This document shows positions 50,680 to 59,982 of a stretch of 64,000 nucleotides of DNA, in pieces. The first letter of the stretch is position 1; every line of letters begins with the position of its first letter. Under the pieces are notes generated by a model. The model was given only the letters and a program-made list of their open reading frames with translations, was not told where the DNA came from and made no database searches. The translations under genes were made by a program, and so were the position numbers. The DNA is taken from assembly GCF_011038885.2 (NCBI RefSeq), contig NZ_CP064952.1:1674001-1738000 (forward strand), written 5' to 3'. This stretch comes from Schaalia sp. ZJ405. Its GTDB lineage: Bacteria; Actinomycetota; Actinomycetes; Actinomycetales; Actinomycetaceae.

Positions 50680-53600
50680 TCACTCAACTGTCCGTCGGCC
50701 CTGGTCTTTTGCCGGGCACAGGTATGTGAATGCACAGAACCGGCATGCCGCATCCGATGGCGTCGCGGCAAAGCGTGTTTTCTTTGCTTCGCTCGCAAAA
50801 GAGGCAAGCCGATCGCGCCACTGTTGACGGGTGTCATCGTCAAGAGGTTTCTGTGTCCGGATCTCTGGTTTCTCATTCCCAAGGAACACCAGTTGTGCTG
50901 CGACAACAGTGATCCCCTGCTCCTCCAGAGCAAGCTGATACGCCGCAAGCTGCGCATGCTCTTGAGCGGCTTTCTTGGTAATTGGCTTTCCGGTTTTGAG
51001 ATCGGTGAGTCGAACGCCGCCGTCAACGTGTTCAATCCGGTCGATCCGACCCGAAATCATCACATCTGCCACATCAGCTCGGATCTGTTTTTCAACCTCC
51101 ACGTCCACAGACGCGGGGACACCGCCGATGTAGTGCGCGAGAGCATCGGCAACTCCGCGGGCATGCTGGATATCCACTGCCCCAGCCCACGTCGTCTCGT
51201 CGTAGCCCAATTCCTCAAGATGGGCATCAAGTTCCGCGCGAATCTCTTCCTCATCTCCATGCGGATGTTTCTCGGCGATCGCATGGATCACGCTCCCCAG
51301 TGTCTGCGCGTCTCCCGCTGAAGGTGACGCATTCACTGAGGTAAGGAACCATTTGAGGGGACATTCGAGTGCGGATTCGAGTTGCGACGGTGACAGGACG
51401 ATCCGCGCACCGATGGGCTGATCCGACGAAAGCGTTCCCGACGATCCCATCCACCGCCGCGGTTGGGCAGCGGCAATCCCCTCACGTGCAAGCAAGGCAA
51501 GAAGCCTGATCGCCGTTTCTTTCTCTGGAGATTCTCCATCGGCAGCGGCAACGCGCCTGAGCGCTGCAATTTGACCGGGAAGATCCAACGGCGGTGGCAC
51601 TTCTTCCAACGGAACCGATGCATCGACGCGTTGAACATTCGTATACCTGGCGATGGTGTCGAAGAATGTTGACGGCGCTTGCTCGGTGGCGCGCACGCTT
51701 CCGACGTGGAGAACACGGGTCGACCGAGACACAGCTGCCACGAGGAGCCGTCTCTCATCATCAAGCACCGCGCGGCGAGCCGCATGTGGGTCATCAACGA
51801 GGACGGGTTGGCCTTGAGCGGAAACTCCGACGCGTCCGGAATTGAGATCTGAGATGAGGTCGGCGCGCAGGATCCTATCCCTGAGTCTGAGGTTCGGCCA
51901 GGCTCCATCCTGAAGTCCAAGAATGGCAACGACCTGCCAATGCCGCCCCATTGCTTGAGCGGGGGTGAGCACCTCGACTCCGGGAGGACGAATACCGATT
52001 CTCGTTACCGTATCGACGGGGATATCGTCTGCGAGCTGTTCACGGGCAAAGGTCACCGCGTCCGCTGTGAGGTGACGCTGTTCCCAAATGTCCGCCACAC
52101 GCATGAGGGCAACGACGGCATCCAACTGATCATCGCACCACGGAGCATCCTCTCCCCCACTCATGGCGCGATCCTGCCATTGGGCAGCGACCTGTGCCGC
52201 GTCCCAGAGATCCCACAGTGCACGTCGTGGACGGATGCCTGATCGTCCTCGTAAAGACCACAGCTTCGCCGCAGTTTCCAGCGCCTTGATCGTTGGGGGA
52301 TCCGCATGTGGGTGGATCAGTTCCGGGTTTTCCACAACATCAACGAGGCTGATCCGCGATGGGCTGGAGGCGTTTTCCGCATCGGCAGATTCTGTATGTG
52401 TCTGAGCTGGCTCTTGGGGGCGGATTGATGCTGCTGACGAGGCTGAGGCGTGGCAGGCACGGAGTGTCCGATACATCGTCAGCGGGTCAACTCCGATAAG
52501 CGGAGAGGTCACGAGATCGGAAGCAAGCTCATTGAGCTGATCGGCCTGTGAGGAATCCACTGCGGACACTGGTGCGGCAAGGAGATCCAGGAGCACGCGT
52601 GTGACGGGCTGTCGAGCAAAAGCGAACGCCCGTGACGCTGTATCAACGGGGATGCCCGCGCGAACAAGGTATCGGGAGAATTCCTCAGCCATCGCCGCGG
52701 ACCTGACGATGACCGCCTGGTCATGCCACGCCACGCCCTCGTGGAGGTGATGACTGCGGAGTTTCCGGGCGATCAGCGCCCCCAGTTGTGCATTCGTTGC
52801 CGTCACATGTACATCGACGGACCCTGGAAGATCTGAGTCGACGACTGAGGCTTCGCGCCTGGTCGAAGGTCCGGACTGAGTGATGGAACTGGCCAGACGC
52901 TGGATCAGACCGCGGATTTCACGAGGCTGACGAAAAACATCACCGAGTTCACCCATGCGACAGTTCAGAGCTGATTGCAGACGCAAATCAAGGTGTGGTT
53001 CGCCGCCACGATATGACGCAACGGCAACGTCGGAATCTGAAAATGCAACAATTCGGCAGCCCTGTGCATCAAGCGCCCGTAGAAGAGTGATCGTTGTGGG
53101 CGTGCAATCGTGGAGGTCGTCAACGACAACAACCCGAGGGATCGTTAGGTGACCATCCACGTGATGATCACCAGCATCACCGTGCCGTGAAGAGATGACC
53201 TGAGCTGCAAGTGACTGGATACGCGACAGATCAACGCGCAGAATGTCGGGATATTCAATCGAATGTTCTGCTCCATCGAGGTACTCCGTCAGAAGCGTCC
53301 CCGCAGCCTCCCACTGGGGCATTCCATAAGTCTTGCCCGCCGCAATGAGTTGGGGGCCGTCGATATCGGCTTCCCCTGCCCGAGCAAAAAGAGAGCGTAG
53401 CTCTGTTCGGAATCCCTGCATCTGTCGCATCTGTAGGGGAATCTGTTCTTCTGGCCAGGGCGCAGGCACTGTGGCGATGAGTTCGGCAAGAACCTGGTCT
53501 TGGCGTGCCCCCGTCATCAGTTCAACGGGACCACGAGGGTCACGTCGATGTGTTCTCCACTCAGAGACGATGTGGAATGCGAATGCGGCTGGCGTGCGCA

Positions 53601-53877
53601 CAGGCCGAACCGTGGTTGGGGCCAGGGCCTGGGCACGTGCCATCAGCGCATCCGCGCGGGTTCGATCCGGAACGAGAAGAAGAGGGTCGAGGCCGCGCGT
53701 GTATGCATCGTGAAAGACGGCGAGGGCGGTCGTTGTCCGCCCGGAGGAAGGGGCACCGCGGACAACGAGATTTTCCTCGCGTGCGCCGTCAACCACGTTC
53801 TGCTGTTCGTTGCTCAGCTGTGGCAGCGCGAACCACCCCTCGGGTCGCGACTGAATCCGAACCTCTGTTTCGCTCAT
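50680..53877 (-). CDS. adnA: AdnA-like helicase-nuclease subunit with degenerate ATPase
   Basis: About 1065 residues from ATG 53877; an ATG at 53922 is in frame. The P-loop reads GAPSSGRTTT, with Arg in place of the usual Lys, and the motif II region reads VVVDDLHDCTP instead of DEFQD, so this motor is probably weak or inactive. The C-terminal nuclease is intact (SGRIDRIEHVDGGVRLTDLK) and has the four iron-sulfur cysteines (LECPLKWF, then CRFCAFTYLC). It pairs with AdnB, the likely lead motor. Divergent from the DUF3107 gene. Confidence 0.9.
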   Translation of the reverse strand: MSETEVRIQSRPEGWFALPQLSNEQQNVVDGAREENLVVRGAPSSGRTTTALAVFHDAYTRGLDPLLLVPDRTRADALMARAQALAPTTVRPVRTPAAFAFHIVSEWRTHRRDPRGPVELMTGARQDQVLAELIATVPAPWPEEQIPLQMRQMQGFRTELRSLFARAGEADIDGPQLIAAGKTYGMPQWEAAGTLLTEYLDGAEHSIEYPDILRVDLSRIQSLAAQVISSRHGDAGDHHVDGHLTIPRVVVVDDLHDCTPTTITLLRALDAQGCRIVAFSDSDVAVASYRGGEPHLDLRLQSALNCRMGELGDVFRQPREIRGLIQRLASSITQSGPSTRREASVVDSDLPGSVDVHVTATNAQLGALIARKLRSHHLHEGVAWHDQAVIVRSAAMAEEFSRYLVRAGIPVDTASRAFAFARQPVTRVLLDLLAAPVSAVDSSQADQLNELASDLVTSPLIGVDPLTMYRTLRACHASASSAASIRPQEPAQTHTESADAENASSPSRISLVDVVENPELIHPHADPPTIKALETAAKLWSLRGRSGIRPRRALWDLWDAAQVAAQWQDRAMSGGEDAPWCDDQLDAVVALMRVADIWEQRHLTADAVTFAREQLADDIPVDTVTRIGIRPPGVEVLTPAQAMGRHWQVVAILGLQDGAWPNLRLRDRILRADLISDLNSGRVGVSAQGQPVLVDDPHAARRAVLDDERRLLVAAVSRSTRVLHVGSVRATEQAPSTFFDTIARYTNVQRVDASVPLEEVPPPLDLPGQIAALRRVAAADGESPEKETAIRLLALLAREGIAAAQPRRWMGSSGTLSSDQPIGARIVLSPSQLESALECPLKWFLTSVNASPSAGDAQTLGSVIHAIAEKHPHGDEEEIRAELDAHLEELGYDETTWAGAVDIQHARGVADALAHYIGGVPASVDVEVEKQIRADVADVMISGRIDRIEHVDGGVRLTDLKTGKPITKKAAQEHAQLAAYQLALEEQGITVVAAQLVFLGNEKPEIRTQKPLDDDTRQQWRDRLASFASEAKKTRFAATPSDAACRFCAFTYLCPAKDQGRRTVE

Positions 53878-53955
53878 AGTGGAATGATGACAGAGACCAT
53901 TGGCATTTGCGGCACGTAGCATAGGAACAGCGAGTTAACCATCGAGGAGGAAACG

Positions 53956-54180
53956 ATGAAGGTTGTTATTGGTGTGCGAGATTCCGTCAGAGAAATCCCG
54001 CTGGACCTTGATCTGGATGCCAATGCGCTGCGTTCAACCGTAGAGAGGGCACTCCTGGACGGAGCGCTCATTGATCTCACCGACACCAAGGGGGACCGCG
54101 TCCTTATTCCCGCAGCATCAGTTGCATTCATCCAGATTTCGGAGCAGGAATCACGCCACGTCGGATTCCAGCTGAGTTAG
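53956..54180 (+). CDS. DUF3107 family protein
   Basis: A 74-residue protein behind GAGGAGGA. VVIGVRDSVREIPLDLDLDA and GALIDLTDTKGDRVLIPAAS match DUF3107, a short actinobacterial family of unknown function often near adnAB or the DEAD-box gene. It ends just before a perfect hairpin. Confidence 0.9.
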   Translation: MKVVIGVRDSVREIPLDLDLDANALRSTVERALLDGALIDLTDTKGDRVLIPAASVAFIQISEQESRHVGFQLS

Positions 54181-54201
54181 CACGTGCGCAACCCGCACGT
54201 G
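54181..54201. terminator. bidirectional terminator hairpin
   Basis: CACGTGCG (54181-54188) pairs with CGCACGTG (54194-54201) with a 5-base loop, immediately after the DUF3107 stop and before the convergent ferritin-like gene. No T-run on either strand. Confidence 0.65.
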
Positions 54202-54223
54202 CACACCCCACCAGACGCGCCGG

Positions 54224-54853
54224 CTATCCCTTGAGGGAAATCTCCGTCATCCGCTGACGATGCTGCTGTGTAATCCACTGAACGAGTTCGTCTTGGGCAT
54301 CGGGGTCAGGGAGGAGATTCGGGTGGGTAAAAAGCGTTGACCGCACGAGGCCGAAGACCTCTCCGGCAACGCGCCGCGCCCACAGTGACAGGCGCGCCGC
54401 AAGTTGCTCATCCTCTAAGGTCTGAGGACCCAGGTGGTTTCGCGTCCACTCCCCCTGGTTGACGTCCCACCCCTTGCCTCCCAGCTGAGTCAGGTCGTGG
54501 TACTCCGCAATTTTCGACAGCATGTCCCCGAGGATTCCCACGGTGACGTAGGTTTTCACCAGGCGTTCAACCCAGGCGGTCGGTCGCGTTCGCGCATCAA
54601 GGTCGTCGTAGAGCCCGGAGAATTCTCCCGCGGCAGTCGCCAGATCGACACCGTGGGTTTGAGCCCATTTCTCCAGCTGCTCGAAGAGGCTGAATGCCTG
54701 CGCGGACATTCGCGCATTCTGCACGTGTGCCTCAATGGTGGGAGCCTGATCTCCGTCTTTCGCTAGGCGCGTCATCACGGCTAACGCAGAGTAGGCAACG
54801 AGTCCGAGGACTTCAGTATCGGCACCTGACAGTGGGTTGTGTTGAGAAGCCAT
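54224..54853 (-). CDS. ferritin-like fold protein (MiaE-like)
   Basis: A 209-residue protein from the ATG at 54853. It is all-helical, with LGLVAYSALAVMTRLAKDGD, NARMSAQAFSLFEQLEKWAQ and YVTVGILGDMLSKIAEYHDL, matching the ferritin-like/MiaE-like proteins encoded next to rhlE in actinobacteria. E/H metal ligands of a di-iron site could be present, but I cannot confirm a complete set. Role unknown; tRNA hydroxylation is the family-based guess. The next 230 bases (54854-55084) contain the divergent promoters only. Confidence 0.75.
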   Translation of the reverse strand: MASQHNPLSGADTEVLGLVAYSALAVMTRLAKDGDQAPTIEAHVQNARMSAQAFSLFEQLEKWAQTHGVDLATAAGEFSGLYDDLDARTRPTAWVERLVKTYVTVGILGDMLSKIAEYHDLTQLGGKGWDVNQGEWTRNHLGPQTLEDEQLAARLSLWARRVAGEVFGLVRSTLFTHPNLLPDPDAQDELVQWITQQHRQRMTEISLKG

Positions 54854-55084
54854 AGAGCAACAGTAACGCTCAACGGCCTTTTGTGACACATGACCCACAC
54901 GGTCATTTCTCATCACTGTGACCGGCTCCTCGCGAGCCGATCATGTGTTGACACGTAGAATGGCACTGACCACGGTTGACCGGTCGCTTGTGACTACTAG
55001 GCTTCGCGCCGGCACGGCGCTCAGATAATGCGCGATCGGCTGCCACCCCCACCCCGAGTGTTTTCGGGAGACAAGGCGATCGTC

Positions 55085-56863
55085 ATGGCCACGATTTCTT
55101 CGGATGCTCCAGCGTCCACAGATACAGATTCTCAACGTCCCGTCAAACCCGTGGAGTATTCCGCAGGAGTCGTACGACTGGGCAATATCCGCGCGGTAAC
55201 CACCGACGCAGATGCTACTCCCGATGTTACGAACACGGGAGACGAACATTTTGAGCAGAAGTCCTTCGCGGACTTTGGAGTCACCGATCCGATCGTTGAC
55301 GCATTGGCAGAACGTGGGATCACGCATCCCTTCCCGATTCAAGCTCTGACGCTGGGCCCCGCCTTGGATCGTCACGACATCATCGGCCAGGCGAAAACCG
55401 GAACTGGAAAGACCCTAGGCTTCGGTATTCCCGTACTTGAGGACGTCATCGCCCCAGATGAGCCGGGTTTCGACGATTTGCTCAACCCGAATAATCCCCA
55501 AGCCTTGATTATTTTGCCGACCCGCGAATTATCCAAGCAGGTCGCTCAGGATCTGCGCGTCGCGGGGGCTAATCTCTCGACGCGCATCGTCGAGATTTAC
55601 GGTGGTGTTGCTTTCGAGCCGCAGATCGACGCTCTTGAAAAAGGCGCAGACATCGTTGTTGGAACCCCCGGGCGCCTCATTGATCTGCTGCGCAAGGGCT
55701 ATTTGCATCTGTCCGGCGTTGAAACCGTTGTTTTGGACGAGGCCGACGAGATGCTTGATCTCGGGTTCCTTCCCGACGTCGAGACGCTGCTCGCCCGCGT
55801 CCCGTCGAATCGCCACACGATGCTGTTCTCTGCAACGATGCCTGGACCTGTCGTCGCTTTGGCTCGGAAGTTCATGGAGCATCCAACTCATATCCGCGCG
55901 CAGGATCCGCAGGATCAGAATCAGACCGTTAACTCGGTCAAGCAGGTGATTTACCGTGCGCACGCGATGAATAAAATTGAGATTGTTGCGCGGATCCTTC
56001 AGTCCCAGGATCGAGGCCGCACGATTATTTTCTGCCGAACGAAGCGCACGGCCGCGCACCTGGGTGAGGATTTGACCGAACGCGGCTTTGCCGTGGGTTC
56101 ACTCCACGGAGATCTCGGTCAGGGAGCTCGTGAGCAGGCGTTACGTGCCTTCCGCAAGGGAAAGGTGGACGTCCTCGTTGCCACGGATGTTGCGGCGCGC
56201 GGCATCGACGTTGACGATGTCACTCACGTCATCAATTACCAGTGTCCCGAGGATGAAAAGATTTATATTCACCGGATTGGCCGTACTGGTCGCGCAGGTC
56301 ATTCCGGGACGGCGGTCACTTTCGTGGATTGGGATGATACGCCCAGATGGTCGCTCATTTCTAAGACGCTGGGGCTTGGCGTTCCCGAGCCCTTGGAGAC
56401 CTATCACACCTCGCCCCACCTGTACACGGACTTAGATATTCCAGAAGGAACAACCGGGCGTCTCCCGCGATCGCGTCGTACCGCTGCAGGGCTTGGCGCT
56501 GAGGTTCTGGAGGACCTGGGTGGGCCTTCATCCAGGGGACGAGGACGAGCGCGCTCACCGCGCGCAGGCTCCCGGTCTGGTGGTCGTGGGAGCTCAGCTG
56601 GACGCTTCGGACGTGCCCGGTCTTCACGTGGTTCTTCGGGTGGTTCAGGGTCGGAACGTGCACATTATGGTGACCGTAACAGGACGTCGCGTGATGGCGA
56701 TTCGAGTATTCAGCCGGGCACCCAGGGTCATTCTGATCGAGGGACGCGTGGCCGTGGTCGCGGCAACCACACATCCGCCGTGGATTCACCTCATGCATCG
56801 ACCGGTCGGACTCGTCGACGCATCCGTAAGCGCGGCTCATCCGCTAGCGGATCGGAAGGCTAA
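55085..56863 (+). CDS. DEAD-box ATP-dependent RNA helicase
   Basis: A 592-residue protein from ATG 55085. After an acidic leader of about 60 residues come the Q motif (FADFGVTDPIVDAL), AKTGTGKT, PTRELSKQV, TPGRL, DEADEMLDLGF, SAT, IIFCRTKRTAAHL, DVAARGIDV and HRIGRTGRAGHSG. The last 130 residues are an RG/RGG- and Ser-rich basic tail for RNA binding. RhlE/CsdA-type helicases remodel RNA in ribosome assembly and cold growth. An ACGAGGACGAG copy lies at 56539. Confidence 0.95.
   Translation: MATISSDAPASTDTDSQRPVKPVEYSAGVVRLGNIRAVTTDADATPDVTNTGDEHFEQKSFADFGVTDPIVDALAERGITHPFPIQALTLGPALDRHDIIGQAKTGTGKTLGFGIPVLEDVIAPDEPGFDDLLNPNNPQALIILPTRELSKQVAQDLRVAGANLSTRIVEIYGGVAFEPQIDALEKGADIVVGTPGRLIDLLRKGYLHLSGVETVVLDEADEMLDLGFLPDVETLLARVPSNRHTMLFSATMPGPVVALARKFMEHPTHIRAQDPQDQNQTVNSVKQVIYRAHAMNKIEIVARILQSQDRGRTIIFCRTKRTAAHLGEDLTERGFAVGSLHGDLGQGAREQALRAFRKGKVDVLVATDVAARGIDVDDVTHVINYQCPEDEKIYIHRIGRTGRAGHSGTAVTFVDWDDTPRWSLISKTLGLGVPEPLETYHTSPHLYTDLDIPEGTTGRLPRSRRTAAGLGAEVLEDLGGPSSRGRGRARSPRAGSRSGGRGSSAGRFGRARSSRGSSGGSGSERAHYGDRNRTSRDGDSSIQPGTQGHSDRGTRGRGRGNHTSAVDSPHASTGRTRRRIRKRGSSASGSEG
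56539..56549 (+). repeat. ACGAGGACGAG repeat copy
   Basis: An exact copy of the recurrent 11-mer in the RG-rich tail of the helicase gene, followed by CGCGC, as at 47035. Confidence 0.6.
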
Positions 56864-56909
56864 ACACGGTAGCCAGGTGTTCATGAGCGCCTGAATAGTG
56901 ATCCAATGC

Positions 56910-56945
56910 TTCTGCCCTCAGTTTCTTGCGAAACTGAGGGCAGAA
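56910..56945. terminator. bidirectional terminator, 16-bp stem
   Basis: TTCTGCCCTCAGTTTC (56910-56925) pairs perfectly with GAAACTGAGGGCAGAA (56930-56945), loop TTGC, between the convergent helicase and ABC-permease genes. Confidence 0.85.
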
Positions 56946-57060
56946 CAAGCGGCTGGGAACCTTCGCAGCGAGATATTTCCAGCCGCCAAAAAGTGCAGCT
57001 GACACAGCCTCGTCCTGACGATCGGGGCTCCACAAGCACCCCGGCTCATCCACCGGTGTT

Positions 57061-57879
57061 TTACCGCAGCGAGGTCTTCCGGTTGATTGTTCGGGCACCC
57101 CACAGCGCCATGAAGAGTGTCCACAGCGGAAGAACGATGAAAAGACCAAGAGGCATCCAGCTGCCCTCACCCAGCCCGCTCGCACCGGGTCCAACGGTCA
57201 TCATGAATATCGAGTCAAGTCGAAATTCGCGGGTCGTCATATTGATATTCATCGGGATGAAGAATGACGCAAGGGATATCACAAGTTGATTGGCGATGTA
57301 GGCAGCAATGATCGCGATGAATGCGGCTCCTGCTCCGAGGTGATTCCACCGTGCTTGTGCGCCGATAGTCATGGCCGCGGACATCGTGATCACCATGCAT
57401 ACAAGCCAGATGAAGGCAAGGAGGATCGCGAGGGACAAGGGGAGTGTGCCCGCATCTGTCAATGAGTCGACGACCGTTGTGATGATTGTCGAGACCTCTA
57501 CTCCCCTATTCGTGGCGAATGCCCATGCATCGAAAAGCCCAAGAAGAATGGCGACAGCTGTCGAATAGATGCCGGCAATGATCGCGCGGAGAATTTTCAC
57601 TGCAAATATCGTGTGCCCTTTGATGGGGAGGGTCATCGTGAAGTAGCCGCGTTCTCCGTACAGTTCCTGCCAGTAGTCGATCGCCGCCTCAACGAGAATG
57701 ACAATGGGAATACAGAACGTGATCATGGCCATCAGCGGAAGTGCGATTGCCGCGAGCATCGGAACTTTCAGGGCGTGGATGCCACCGAGAACAAGGATGA
57801 TCAGCGCGAGAGCACCCAGGTCCCGAAGGTCGCGTTTCCCTTGCTTGACCAGCTCATATCCGAAGTAGGTGCCAAACAT
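57061..57879 (-). CDS. ABC-2-type transporter permease
   Basis: A 272-residue protein with six hydrophobic segments (LGALALIILVLGGIHALKVP, MLAAIALPLMAMITFCIPI, AIIAGIYSTAVAILLGLFDA, LPLSLAILLAFIWLVCMVIT, AGAAFIAIIAAYIANQLVIS, FIVLPLWTLFMALWGA). It overlaps its ATPase gene by four bases (ATGA). Substrate unknown. The GntR regulator first in the operon resembles YtrA systems that respond to cell-wall stress. Confidence 0.82.
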   Translation of the reverse strand: MFGTYFGYELVKQGKRDLRDLGALALIILVLGGIHALKVPMLAAIALPLMAMITFCIPIVILVEAAIDYWQELYGERGYFTMTLPIKGHTIFAVKILRAIIAGIYSTAVAILLGLFDAWAFATNRGVEVSTIITTVVDSLTDAGTLPLSLAILLAFIWLVCMVITMSAAMTIGAQARWNHLGAGAAFIAIIAAYIANQLVISLASFFIPMNINMTTREFRLDSIFMMTVGPGASGLGEGSWMPLGLFIVLPLWTLFMALWGARTINRKTSLR

Positions 57880-58586
57880 CAGCGGTATTCCTTCCTGAAA
57901 ATTGCGTCCAGAGACATTCCGTATTCGCTTCTGAGGTCATCTGCGTCACCGGTGAGCAAGATGGACCCGCCTCGAACGAAAACAACCTGATCAACAAAGC
58001 TTTCAATGTCCGTGATGATGTGAGTGGACATGACCATGAGAGCGTTGGGATCAAATTCGTGGAGGATTCCGTCGAGGAGAACCTCACGGGCCGCGGGGTC
58101 AACTCCCGAGATTGGTTCGTCAAGCAGGTAGACACGTGCGCGACGAGACATGACGAGGGCGATGCGCAGCTTCTCCCCCATGCCCTTAGACATTTCTTTG
58201 AGTGTTCGATCCTGAGGAAGCTTGAAGAATTCGACGAGATCACGAGCCTTTTCGGCGTCAAAGTCGGCAAAGAAGCGCTGGTAGAGATCGATCGCAGCGG
58301 GTGGAGTAAGTGCGGGATTGAGGAACTCCGCATCGGGAAGGTAGGAGACCATCGCCTTGGTTTCGGCTCCGGGAGCGCGGCCATCGATCGTGACGTCGCC
58401 GGTCCATTCAGCCAGGACACCGGCGAGGATCTTGAGCAAAGTGGTTTTCCCCGAGCCATTCTCACCGAGTAGTCCGACAATGTGCCCCGCCTCAAGGTCG
58501 AGAGAAACATCGGTCAGTGCCGGAATTTTTCTATAGCTTTTCGTTAGGTGAGAGATGGAAATAAGCGGTGTGGATGTCTGCATCAT
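57879..58586 (-). CDS. ABC transporter ATP-binding protein
   Basis: A 235-residue protein from ATG 58586, which has AGGAGG at good spacing and overlaps the GntR stop. Walker A GENGSGKTT, signature-like KEMSKGMGEKLRIALVMSR (LSGGQ is replaced by MSKGM, as in many ABC-2/YtrB-type ATPases), and Walker B VYLLDEPISGVDP. It forms an exporter with the permease. Confidence 0.9.
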   Translation of the reverse strand: MMQTSTPLISISHLTKSYRKIPALTDVSLDLEAGHIVGLLGENGSGKTTLLKILAGVLAEWTGDVTIDGRAPGAETKAMVSYLPDAEFLNPALTPPAAIDLYQRFFADFDAEKARDLVEFFKLPQDRTLKEMSKGMGEKLRIALVMSRRARVYLLDEPISGVDPAAREVLLDGILHEFDPNALMVMSTHIITDIESFVDQVVFVRGGSILLTGDADDLRSEYGMSLDAIFRKEYR

Positions 58587-58963
58587 TGTGCGCCTCCTGT
58601 ATCTGCGGTGTCGTCCCATCGGGTGGAAAGAAGTGCGAGAACTTCCGCTTGTTCAAGGCCGATTGCCGTGATTGCAGTAATGAACGTGTCGGTGGCTCCG
58701 ACAGCGAGTTCATTGCGTGCCGCGGTGATTGCCTCTTCTTCACGGGTCACGAATCGGCCTGCGGTTCTTTCGGTTGTTGTCAGTCCTCGGGCGTCGATTG
58801 CTCCCAGGGCTCGCTGAACGGTGTTGGGATTGACTCCGGCTTCAAGTGCCAGGTCTCGGACACTGGGAATTTTGGATCCGATGGCCCATTCACCACTGAC
58901 GATTCGACGAGTGAATTCTTCGGAGAGTTGAATCCAAATGGGCCTGGTGTCGTCGATTTTCAC
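58583..58963 (-). CDS. GntR-family (YtrA subfamily) regulator
   Basis: A 126-residue protein. It has the winged HTH of GntR proteins (IWIQLSEEFTRRIVSGEWAI, PSVRDLALEAGVNPNTVQRA, GLTTTERTAGRFV) and only a short C-terminal helical tail, the mark of the YtrA group. It likely represses its own operon by binding TGTAT/ATACA half-sites just upstream. First gene of the operon. Confidence 0.9.
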   Translation of the reverse strand: MKIDDTRPIWIQLSEEFTRRIVSGEWAIGSKIPSVRDLALEAGVNPNTVQRALGAIDARGLTTTERTAGRFVTREEEAITAARNELAVGATDTFITAITAIGLEQAEVLALLSTRWDDTADTGGAQ

Positions 58964-58986
58964 TTGTCCCCCCTTCCACCCACATC

Positions 58987-59014
58987 TGTATCACTGAACT
59001 AATACACTCATACA
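58987..59014. promoter_or_regulatory. candidate GntR (YtrA) operator and promoter
   Basis: TGTAT (58987-58991) and ATACA (59010-59014) form inverted half-sites 24 bases upstream of the regulator start. On the minus strand TTGACA lies at 59034-59039, a possible -35 box. This matches the usual autoregulation of YtrA-type operons. Confidence 0.4.
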
Positions 59015-59120
59015 ATGACACATCTCGCCCACTGTGTCAATCGATTAATACAATCAGCCGCCGATGACCACCCGTTAGAGTTGAGAATCCCAGGAATCGC
59101 GCAGGTGACCTGCGGCGATG

Positions 59121-59151
59121 CTCGTCCTCGTCAATGGGGAACGAGGACGAG
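59121..59151. repeat. inverted pair of the ACGAGGACGAG repeat
   Basis: CTCGTCCTCGT (59121-59131) and ACGAGGACGAG (59141-59151) form a perfect 11-bp hairpin. It lies within the 346-base gap 58964-59309 between the GntR gene and the end of the FtsX-type exporter operon, and could terminate the latter. No gene is seen elsewhere in this gap. Confidence 0.75.
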
Positions 59152-59309
59152 GCGCCCGCCTTCAACACCCACTCTCGCCACATCACACACGTGCGGTGGC
59201 GCGAAGAACACCTTCACACCACCGCACTATTAGTCCCAGCAAGGGAACCCCACCGGAGAACTCTCGACCTCTAACGGCTCAGCTCATCGACCAACCGTCC
59301 GACGCGCAC

Positions 59310-59942
59310 TCACTGACGAACGAGGTTGCGATTCTTCAATCGGAACACCACATCCGCTCTGTGTGCCAACTGCTTTGAGTGCGTCACCACGATCACACAT
59401 TTGTCCTGTTCATGGGCGAGGCGCCGGAGAATCTCAATCATCTCCGCAGCCGTATCACCGTCGAGATTACCGGTCGGCTCATCAGCGAGAATCACAGGCG
59501 AATTCGACGCGAGCGCTCGAGCAATCGCCACACGCTGCTGTTGACCACCCGAGAGCTTCATGACATTACGTTTGGCTTCATCCTCAGAAAGACCAACATT
59601 GAGTAGGGAGTCGATTTTCGCCTTGGGATCAACCAATTTCACGTTTTCCAACGGCGTGAGGTAGTCAATGAGGTTGTAGTTCTGGAAAACCAGGGAAACA
59701 TTGTGCTGGCGATGGTAGGCGTACCCACGCTCAGCCACGTCCTGACCATCGAGGAGAATCTTGCCTCGGGTCGGTTCGTCAAGACCGGCGAGTAGGCCCA
59801 GAAGCGTGGACTTCCCAGCCCCGGAATTACCAACGATGGCGTAGAAGGTTCCGGAGGTGAATTCCGCGTTGACGTTATTCAACACGCTTTTCTTCAGGCC
59901 GTGGTAGACGAAGCTGAGATTGTCGAGTTTCAGAGTGGTCAT
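59310..59942 (-). CDS. ABC transporter ATP-binding protein (MacB/LolD type)
   Basis: A 210-residue protein. Walker A GNSGAGKST, Q-loop VFQNYNLIDYL, signature [14 protein letters not shown] and Walker [12 protein letters not shown] are intact. It powers the two FtsX-type permeases encoded before it in the same leftward operon. MacB-type complexes are mechanotransmission pumps for peptides or lipoproteins; the substrate here is unknown. Confidence 0.92.
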   Translation of the reverse strand: MTTLKLDNLSFVYHGLKKSVLNNVNAEFTSGTFYAIVGNSGAGKSTLLGLLAGLDEPTRGKILLDGQDVAERGYAYHRQHNVSLVFQNYNLIDYLTPLENVKLVDPKAKIDSLLNVGLSEDEAKRNVMKLSGGQQQRVAIARALASNSPVILADEPTGNLDGDTAAEMIEILRRLAHEQDKCVIVVTHSKQLAHRADVVFRLKNRNLVRQ

Positions 59943-59982
59943 GATGATATTTCCTCTATTTCACGTATGAATGTACGAGCGC

